Shown here: one piece after another, positions 55,952-64,000 of the stretch
Layout: the number at the start of each line of letters is the position of its first letter
Numbering within the stretch: the first letter of the stretch is position 1
Assembly: GCA_016858145.1 (NCBI GenBank)
Contig: JAEHOE010000190.1
Coordinates: forward strand, 1-64,000
Direction of reading: 5' to 3'
Length of the DNA: 64,000 nucleotides
Source of the DNA: Edaphochlamys debaryana
Taxonomy: Eukaryota; Chlorophyta; Chlorophyceae; Chlamydomonadales
Program-made: the position numbers and the translations under genes
The notes under the pieces: model-generated
Told to the model about the DNA's origin: nothing
Seen by the model: only the letters and a program-made list of their open reading frames with translations
The model's database searches: none

Positions 55952-57517
55952 CGCAGAGTCCTCTCTGCAGGCGAGGCAGGACGCAGCGGCCGCTGTGGAC
56001 GAGGTCCGATGCATCTTCCGACGCAAGCGGACGGAGCAGACCTACCTGACAGCGGTAAGACGCACGGTTTCAGAAGAGGAAGTCAGACGCGGCTGGGCGC
56101 ATGGGCAATGATGGTTCCACCCTGAGCGGACGCCACCCACCCACCACCCTCCCGCACCCTCGCAGGAGCTCTTCAAGAGCCTGCCCCGGGTCCTCGCCAT
56201 CTGCGAAGGCCACGAGCAGCGGTACGGCATCCTCAACATCATACTGCACGAGGCCCTTCAGCTCATGCCCCGCAAGGCAAGAGCTTAGGGCCTGCTAGAT
56301 CGGGTATCAACGGCTACCTCCTACCCCCAGCCAATCAAGGGTTCCTATTGTCCGTTCCTGGTTCTGCCCCTCGCTCCTTGGGGACGGGCCCCCCTTAGTA
56401 ATGGTGCGAAACCCTAACGACAGCAGCCCGATCCTGGTCATGCCGCGCAGAGTAACGAGATGTTGATGCAGGAAGTGGAGGCGGAGGGCATCGAGACGTG
56501 GGAGGAGGCCGAGCTGGAGGCGCAGGTGGACGCAAAGTCTGAGCAGGGCAGGGAGCTTCAGTCCCTGGCTGTGGGTCTGTTCAAATGGCTCGAGGGCGCT
56601 TGGCCCGAGCACCCCGGCGCCTTCAAGCTGCTTCTGCTGCAGCAGGACAAGGACTGGCACGACACGGCGCTGCACACGTGCTGCAGGTGGGTTGGTGGTT
56701 GGTCGTTGGGCGGTTACATAGTTGGGGAGCGAGCGGGCGGTTGGCGATGCAGCTAGTGGCGCGGCTCACCAACCCTCCCTCGGCGACCCGCAGGTTCGGC
56801 CTGCTGAAGGTGCTGAAGTGGCTGCTGGGCTGCTGTGACCCAGACGTCCTCGTGGCGTCGACGCGGGCCGGCTGGACTGCACTGCACACGGCCTGCCGCG
56901 CCAAGCAGCTGAAGGCGGCGGTGAAGTTCCTGAAGCACGTCGAACGCAAGCGCCTGCTGGAGCGGACCGTGGTGGTTGGCGGCCGAGAGCTGCAGGCCTC
57001 GCAGGTAGTTTGCAGGGGACTCACGTTCATGCACCAGTCAGGTCTGGCCAGACCCGGTTGCACATTGCCTTCACGCGCCCTAGGGCCCTACTGACGTCGG
57101 GACCCTCGCACCCAATGCTTGGCCACAAGCCCGCCCTCTTCTGCCACATCCCCACCGGTCTCCAGGTCCTCCTGTCCGACCCCGCCTTCAACCGGTTCTT
57201 CGTTCGGCACAGGGGCAGCGAGCGCCTGCGGCGAGCGGTGGAGGAGGTAAGTCACCACCTGCCTTGTGATGCTTATTGAGCAGGTACAGCGCATGATCTT
57301 GCCTGAAGGCGGTGCCTTGCCCTACTTGCCCCTGCAACAAACAAGTTCCAACCCCCCTGCGCCCTCCCTCCTCGTGTTGCTGCTGCCCCCCATCCACCAG
57401 GTGTGGCCCAACCCCGCCTTGCGGCCCCAGGTGTGCTCCACGCTGGTGGACAACCGGGTGGACCTGAAGCAGAGCATGGAGGCCCTCGCACGCGCGCTGG
57501 GAGGCATGGAGCTGTGA
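55952..57517 (+). pseudogene. 5'-truncated gene of unknown function with ankyrin-like segment (family member 1)
   Basis: Exons 55953-56054, 56166-56274, 56451-56686, 56794-57004, 57166-57246 and 57401-57517 join in phase to a stop at 57515-57517. The first exon begins exactly at the transposon border, so the 5' part is missing here or lies elsewhere. It is a clear paralog of the gene at 59027: both have MPRK before an intron, VEAEGIE-W, TALHTC-R and GLL-V--WLL--CDP. DTALHTCCRFGLLKVLKWLL and GWTALHTACRAKQLKAA resemble ankyrin repeats. The second intron has a GC donor (AAG|GCAAGA). No function is known. Confidence 0.6.
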
Positions 57518-59026
57518 GGGGCGGAGGCGCAGCGGGCGGACCTAGAGCAGAGGAGCAGAGGAGCAGAGGAGCAGAGGGACATGGGGGCACTACGCTACTG
57601 GCCGCCCACGCATGGAGCATCCGGCTCGAGTGGGAGTGCGACGAGCAGGCCCTGTGCCGCTGTGAGGGCCAGGGAGTTGTGTAGCGTGGCGGCCCGAACG
57701 AAGTTCCGAAGGGCTAGCCGTAGCTGTTGTGCGCAGACCGCCGCAGAGTGAGCATGACCCAGCGTGAGCTGAGAAGGGGGACAGCAAGACACGTGACGCC
57801 GTGTGCCGAATGGCATGAATGGGCGATGACAACGCTTTGGTTAATGGATGGGGGGACCGGAGCTTTCAGTCGCGCAACGGATGACCTACCGGTACGGTGG
57901 AGTGCGTGGAAGGGCTGAGGAACGTGTGGGCTGAAGTGCGGGGGGCGGATATGATGAGGGCCTGCAGGTTGCTTGCAGCAGAGCAGGCGAGCAGAGGACT
58001 AATCTGTTGTAAGCGCTGAGCTGCCCCCGCACAACGCCCCATCATCACATGTGTGCGAGCTCCTCGATGCTAAGCGATGCTTGGGAGGATGGGCAAGCAC
58101 CAAGGGATGACGGGTCAGGATCTGTCGCAAGGATGGCCCAGGCCAAGAGAGTCTTGAGGTGCAACCATAGAAGCCGTAAGTGTAGTCTGCAGGCTGCAGA
58201 ATGTGCAGATCGAGCGCGCGGACATCCGGGCATCCGGATGGTGAAGGAAGGATGGTGCCACCAAGGGGAGAACTACGTGAATGCCGCATTGTGAAGTATT
58301 CGGGCGTGGGGGAGGGGGGGGGAGGGTACGGAACCACTAGGGGGAGGGCAGGGTTCGCGGGAGGCGGCTTGCGCGTTTGTCGCCGGGGGAAGGGGCACGC
58401 GGGGCCGCGAGCTGGGTACGTGCCGGTCGCGGCGTGGGTCACAGACTTCGTCAAACTCCTTCCTTAGGGGCACTAAGCTAGCTCACTGCATACTCGGCAC
58501 CATGTAGAACCCTGAGCACAAGCTGGGGATGCCTGAAGTGCACCACGCGCTTGGCTCGTTTGGCTCACGGGCGGTGCCTCGCCGCTCACGGCCGCATGCG
58601 CTCACGAGGACTTTCGGTCGCTCCGGGCGCTACTAACTTCAAACACCGGACCCGTGATGGTTCCAGGGTGCTTCGTTGCGGCCTGAGGCTCGCAACGCCA
58701 GCTGTCAAGGCCTGCTGGAGCGACGTTGCCGCCTTTGGGTGAGCTTCTCGCGTTCGCTCCTGTGCTGGTCATTACTTATGCTAGCCAGAGCGATGCAGAC
58801 GCCGTCAGGTTGCACGGCGGCACGGCCTGCGCTCGCTGGCCATCCACAAAACGCGCATTTCTGCACAACCCACATCCGCCTGGCCCCGGCCCCGCAGGTC
58901 GCGAGGGAGTGCGCTCGTTTGTGCACCAGAACCCCTTGAGCTCAGGTGCTGGGGCACCATAGGGACGTTCCGCGATCTGCGGGGGCGCCCTTGGCTTGGG
59001 GTCCTGGCCATCTTGGTCGGTGACCG
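57518..59026. other. Intergenic region between paralogs
   Basis: No convincing gene. A short GGAGCAGA repeat lies at 57547-57575. The part near 58640-58720 resembles 63553-63620 (TTCAAACACC...CCGTGATGGTTCCAG), so it may be a shared upstream region of the gene family. Confidence 0.5.
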
Positions 59027-62000
59027 ATGGCGTGGGTGCCAGGTGGAGGACAGCAACAGGTGCCCGGCACGGAGTCTGATGACCGACTGTTGAGGAACTT
59101 CCTAGTCAGCGACTTCGAGGATAACCCGGATGATAACATCCTGGGCGGATGGGGTCTTGAGACGGCGCTGGGAATAGCTCCGGCGGTGCACAACACACCG
59201 AGCCCGGGGCTGACGAGGCTCCTGGAGGCAGAGGGCCTACTTGATGACGCTCCCGTGGGAGCCAGCAGCAGCCAGGCTGGGGCGCAACTGCTCATTCCCT
59301 TCGACACGGGCGCGGCCACTGTGGCTGCTTCTGAAGGCGCCGCAGGCGCGGGTGCTTGCGGCGCTGCAGGGGCGCTTGCTGGCGCTGGTGCGTCGGCCCC
59401 ACCACCTCCGCTGCCTGCAAGTGCCAATGAGGCCGGCGTGCCGGCTGCTGCGGACGGCGCCAGTGCTGGGACCGGTGCGTCGGCCTCCACCGCTCCTCCT
59501 GCTGTGCGGCTGCGGATCCGGGAGGTGCTGGGGGAGCTCCAGGCGGATCCGGAGGCGTGGCACGCGCGGGCAGGCAGGGAGCTCCTGAGCGCGTCGGCAC
59601 ATATACAGCAGGCGGCCCGGGAGAGGGTGGTGCTCAGGCTTCTGGGCAGGCAGCTGGGCGAGGGCGGTGGCCAGCCTGGTGCCACCTGGACCCATCCTGA
59701 CTGGGACCTGCTTCGGACGGATGGCTTCGATCTCCAGTTCGTACAAGCTGGCCCCAACCGCGCGTCGCAGCGTGAGTAGCGCAACAGGGCCGGGAAGTGT
59801 TACGCCAGGGGTCTGGCAGACTGCTGGGGCCTGGGGCCCGTGTCACAAGCTTGGGTTGCCCGCCCACGCAGACACGCGGAACCCCATCTCCACCAGACTG
59901 GGAGTGGACGAGCGCGGCTGTGTCTGGTGGGCGACCTCGAGGTACCACCGGCGGTGCGCGAGCTGCAACAACCTGTACGATGGCAAACGGTCGGGAGAGA
60001 AGTCGTGCGCCGGCAAGCGCCACCCCTACTGGGACGTGAGCTGGGCACGCATGGCTGGGGCTTGCGGGTACCCTGACTGCCAGCCTTGTGCTCCTGCCGT
60101 GCTCCTTACAAACTACTCCTCTCTTCATCACTGTGCTATGCCTCAGCTGCTGGAGCTGAGTCCCGCCCTGGAGGCGCCGATCGACTCACTGCCGACTGTA
60201 CCGCAGAAGTATACCGTGGCCAAGGCGGAGGGCCATGCGAAGGTGCTCTACGCCCTTCGGGACCCCGTCGCCACCGCCTGGCTGACCAGGGGCTTCGTGG
60301 AGCCCGCTGCCGCGGAGGCGGCCCCTGGGGCTGCCGGGGCGGGGGCTGCGGCTTACCAAACTGTGGCCGGGGCCTCTGGGAGCGGCCAGAGCCGGCGCAG
60401 CAGGCGGCGGGCCAGGCGGGAGAAGCTGCTGGGCCGAGGCCCTCGGCGGGGAGCGGTGCGGCCGCGGCCGCCGCGCCTCCGCTCGGAAGCCAGCCGCCGC
60501 CGCAGGCAACCGGCCTGGCGGCAGGGCAAGCGGCGCCGGCGGCAGGGCCCGGCGGCAGCGCTGGCGGCGCCGGTAGCGGAGTCCCCGAGGAGGGGCCCGC
60601 GCGATTGCGAGCAGCGGAGCAGGAGGGCGGCGGCGCGGGGCCGAGCCAGAGGACATCGAGCTCCCGGCAGCAGGGCTCGTGGCCGCGAGCAGCTGACGAA
60701 ACTGCAGCAGCTGAGGTCTGCCTGCACCTTCTCCCGCAACTCGAGCTGCACTCAGCCCAGCCTCCGACGGCCCCCGTGCCAGGCGCCCTGCCGGACACGG
60801 GCGGTCCGCAGGCGGAGGCCGTGCCGGAGTGGATGGCTGGAAGTGCAGCTCTCGCGGTCCCAGCCAGTGGGGAGGGGCATGGCATGAGCACTGCTGGACT
60901 TGCCGTGGCGAGCACCGCTCAGGTCGGCAGCGGCAGCGCTGGCCTGGCGACAGGCCGGCGGGGCCCGGACCGGGCGGGCGGCTCAGCTCCGCAGCCTGGA
61001 CCCCAGGGCCAGCCCCGGGAGGCCGAGGGTCCTGGAGTAGCAGGCACGGCGCGAGTGCGGGCGGCGGAAAAAGAGGGCAGCGGCGCGGGGCCGAGCCAGA
61101 GGCGGCGCACCGAGGGCGCGAGCGACGCGGCGGCTGCGCGGGTGCAGGGGGGCGCAGAAGCAGGAGAGAGTGCCGCATTGTCGGCTGAGGAGCGGGCACA
61201 GGCCACCGCAGACGCAAAGCTCGCGGCCCAAACGACTGCCGTGTTTCTCGAGCTCAACCCGCCCAACATCTGGAAGCTCTTCCTCAAGAAGGTGTGATGC
61301 AGGGCGGGTTGCCGTGTGCTTTTGCTGGTTATGTCCCTGGTCAGTTCGACCTCCCTGGCCGGGCCCTGACTGGCACGCCTCCCATCATGTTTCCGCAGCT
61401 CTCCGGCCCTGACGGGGCGCCCAACCTGGGCCGTGTGCTGCGGCTGCAGCACGGCCACCCGCGGGGCCTGGGACTACTACACAAGATCATCACCGAGGCG
61501 ATTGCGCGCATGCCCCGCAAGGTAAGCACGGCATCACCGGACCCTTAGCATACATACTGTACTGCCAGGCTGGAGCACTGTGGCTAGAGCGCTACAGGCC
61601 TTCGTCCCGTACACGGCGTCTTACTGACCGGCACCGATCCCCCGCCACCCCACCTTGTGGGCAACAGAGCGAGGAGCAGCTGAGGCGCGAGGTGGAGGCG
61701 GAGGGCATCGAGGAGTGGGACGATGTGGAGATGGACCTAAAGGCGGGCGCGCCAGACGAGGTGCAGGCCAAGTGGCCCGTGGACGCGACGACACAGGAGG
61801 GCCTCCGGCTTCAACGCCAGGTCGTGGCGGCGTTCAAGTGCCTGGCCGGGGCCTGGCCGGGGCATCCGACGGCCTTCATGCAGCTCGTGCTGCAGCAGGG
61901 CGGCAGGTAGCAGGACACGGCCCTACACACCTGCGTCCGGTGAGGAGGGAGAGGAGAGGGGTCCACGGGAAGGATTAAGGTCACCGTGTACGGGACGGGG

Positions 62001-62503
62001 CGGACGGGACCGGACTGATCCGGACTGATCCTCTGTTCTGCGGTCCCTGCCCCGTGCACGTTCTCTCACCTCCCACGGCGTGCCTTGTCCAACACGCCGC
62101 AGGCACGGACTGCTGCACGTGATGGAGTGGCTGCTGCCCCGCTGTGACCCAGAGGTCGTGGACGCATTCTACAAGGAGGGACGGCCGATGTGGCTCAAGG
62201 ATGCGCACTTTCGGCAGCCGCAGGCTGAGCTGCTGGTGCAGCGGCGGGTGCGGGAGGTAAATATAAGCCTGGTGCTGGTGCTGTGTTGGCCTGCCTGCTG
62301 CAGTAGATGCCAATGCCCCCCCCCCTTTCCAAGAGCCGCTCCTCTGTGCCCTTCAGGTGCGGCAGTTCCATGGCCCAATCGTTTACACCAGCGCTGGCGG
62401 CCGCGTCGAGGAGATACTGCCCTTGTGGCTTCGACTGCTGGTGATGATCCTGGTCTGGGGTGTGAGGTCTTTGTACGACTACTACCAGTCCCGGAGCCCC
62501 TGA
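59027..62503 (+). pseudogene. Unknown gene with cysteine/histidine cluster and ankyrin-like segment (family member 2), nonsense codon and frame break
   Basis: Exons 59027-59771, 59872-61291, 61399-61521, 61668-61939, 62103-62256 and 62357-62503. A low-complexity N-terminus leads into a zinc-finger-like region (GCVWWATSRYHRRCASCNN, CGYPDCQPC). A long Ala/Gly/Pro-rich linker follows, then the paralogous C-terminal half (LLHKIITEAIARMPRK, VEAEGIEEWDD, TALHTCVRHGLLHVMEWLL), and last a hydrophobic stretch (LWLRLLVMILVWGV) that could be a membrane anchor. TAG at 61908-61910 interrupts the frame close to where family member 1 has a Trp codon. A one-base frame change is also needed between about 60400 and 60450. 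It is probably inactive, or an allele or assembly with errors. Confidence 0.6.
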
Positions 62504-63887
62504 CGGCAGTAGTAGGTGTCCCGGGCGTGGAGCAGACTTGCGGAACGCAACCAAGCGTCACGGCACAGCAACGTCTGGGGCCTGTCTGCTTGGGTATGAA
62601 GCGCACAGATGGGCTTGGTGAACCGATATGTTGCATCGGTGGTGCGCGTGGTGAAGCGGGGCGCCGGGCATGGGCACGCGGGCATGGGCAAGATGATATT
62701 AGGAGCCACCTTGCAAGCAAATGAGCCACGGCCCTGCGCCCCTGAGAGTGCAAAGCTGTGTAGGGGAGACGGAGGATTGGGAGGTAGGTTGGGCTTGGTT
62801 ATGCGCGCCACACTCTGTGATGTTGGCGCACGAAGAATGCAAGGAGCTTGACTAGGTTGATGAAGATGGGTCTGGGCCGTGCTCGCGGGTTGCCGGGGAA
62901 AGAAAGAACGACGGTGGAGAGAGTTGAAATGCGTTGTGGGGTTGGGGCTGCGGACAAATAGTGGAGCCAGGCGGAGGAGAACTTCTCACTGGGGCGCCCT
63001 GCTCCGGGGGGTCCTTCAATGTAACCACCGAGGACTGCTCCGCCCAGACCTATAATTCAACCCGCATCGAATCAACTCGCGCCTTTCAAACCGTCTTCCC
63101 AACTGGGGGCGTCCAGAGCCCAGTGGGGGGCTCGTGGCCTCGTGCATGTCTGCGCATGTCCGCACCGAACGGGAATGGGCAAGAATGGCAGGAAGGCGTG
63201 CGTGATACCAGCATGCCACAGCTCTTGTGGCGCGAGCTCAGAGGGGGGTGAGGGGTGCGGGCGAACGTGGTCCTGGGGCACTTCTCGCGGTAGGCAGGGT
63301 CGTGGGTTCGTGTGGGTTGCGCGCGTGGGTTCGTGTGGGTTCGTGTGGGTTGCGCGCGGCGGGTCGCGCCGAGCCGCGGTCGCGAAGTCACGCGCTATGC
63401 AGCTCAGCTGTCTAGCAAACATTACTCAGTCTCGGTCCCAACACAATGCATCAGAGCAGAAGCTCAGGTAAGCTCCGCTCGCGTAGAAGGTCGCTCACTG
63501 TTGAGGCTCACTGGCGCGACGCCGGCCGGGACTTCCCGGCGGGGCCTGCCCTCTTCAAACACCCTGAACCGTGATAGTTCCAGAAGCCGGTGTTCACGGG
63601 CCGCGGCCACAGCAGCTGTCGAGGCCTGGCAAGCGCATCATGGTAAGCGCGCCACTGCGGGTGCTTGCCAGTGCTCGGGCCTTGCAGCTGATGTGCAGCA
63701 TCCCGTGGTAGCACCACAGTGGGATCGCGGGCCTCACCGCGTGCCGGCCGGCCTGACCATGCGTTGCCGCGGCCATGTCTCGCCTGACCCCTTCCCCGCA
63801 CCCTTGGCTCGCCCGACAGACCAGACCCGCCTACGGCATCCCCGCTTCTCCCTGAGAGCCTGAGGCGGTTTCGCTGACTGCGCACGC
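62504..63887. other. Intergenic region
   Basis: No supported gene. It contains a short direct repeat of GGGTTCGTGTGGGTTGCGCGC type at 63301-63361, and near 63553-63620 a block similar to the region upstream of the gene at 59027. Confidence 0.45.
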
Positions 63888-64000
63888 ATGGAGCCGCCGG
63901 GTGACTTTGGGGGGCCCCAGCCCGCCACTGGGATTGGCGGTGGGGCAACCTCCACTACTGCACCCGCCCACGCCTTCGACCCACTTTCCCTCCTGGCGGG
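63888..64000 (+). CDS. Possible start of a third family member (partial)
   Basis: An ATG at 63888 opens a frame (MEPPGDFGGPQPATGIGGGA) that runs off the window. Support comes from the upstream block shared with the gene at 59027. The protein start itself is not clearly similar, so this is tentative. Confidence 0.3.
   Translation, partial: MEPPGDFGGPQPATGIGGGATSTTAPAHAFDPLSLLA

Noticed and set aside
52710..57517. One continuous gene spanning the right end of the transposon
   Set aside because: The exon chain from 52710 reaches a stop at 55484-55486 inside the element. The exons after 55952 are paralogous to a separate gene at 59027.
60068..60146. An intron in the gene at 59027 between GTACCC and CTCAG
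   Set aside because: Removing it would put the next exon out of phase and give an early stop. The unspliced frame is open and adds further cysteines.

Overview
The window reads as nuclear DNA of a volvocalean green alga (Chlamydomonas or a close relative). It is very GC-rich, genes are split by many short GT-AG introns, one gene encodes a pherophorin-type hydroxyproline-rich wall protein, and much of the rest is transposons, segmental duplications and minisatellites. No rRNA, tRNA, CRISPR or bacterial-type operon was recognised.

Region by region. 1-8780: four tandem copies of a ~2.2 kb unit holding the last three exons and 3' flank of a SAM-dependent methyltransferase gene. The rest of that gene lies on the minus strand up to ~13.3 kb. 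13504-13887: an intact small twin-CX9C mitochondrial protein, divergent from the methyltransferase. 13.9-17.7 kb: mostly non-coding, with a 618-bp hAT-type MITE that has perfect 8-bp target duplications. 17758-21302: a pherophorin-like gene. 21867-34475: a very young Ty3/gypsy-like LTR retrotransposon (LTRs differ by one A in the parts compared), with gag-pol, a PHD finger next to integrase, and an extra 467-aa ORF. It sits inside one of two tandem copies of an older repeat. 36217-38299: a second copy of the pherophorin promoter and first three exons.

38300-55951 is the most interesting part: a ~17.65 kb DNA transposon with CACTA-containing inverted termini and subterminal repeats. It carries an apparently intact 1257-aa tnp2-like transposase and four more genes: a JmjC-domain protein with cysteine clusters, an HNH endonuclease, a 246-aa unknown, and a multi-exon lysine-rich unknown divergent from the transposase. 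The genes form two divergent pairs. A 94-bp satellite (about 23 copies) lies between the converging HNH and transposase genes, and a ~900-bp GGGGGCT-type heptamer fills a transposase intron. The left flank is pherophorin and the right flank is an exon of an unrelated gene, so the locus is rearranged.

55952-64000: a small tandem family of related unknown genes with ankyrin-like segments. The first lacks its 5' end at the transposon border, the second has a nonsense codon and a frame break, and a third may begin at the right edge.

Several otherwise good genes are off by one or two bases at or near C or G runs. This may be assembly error or real decay, and it limits every gene model here. Exon borders were read by eye from splice signals and reading phase, and no similarity search was run.
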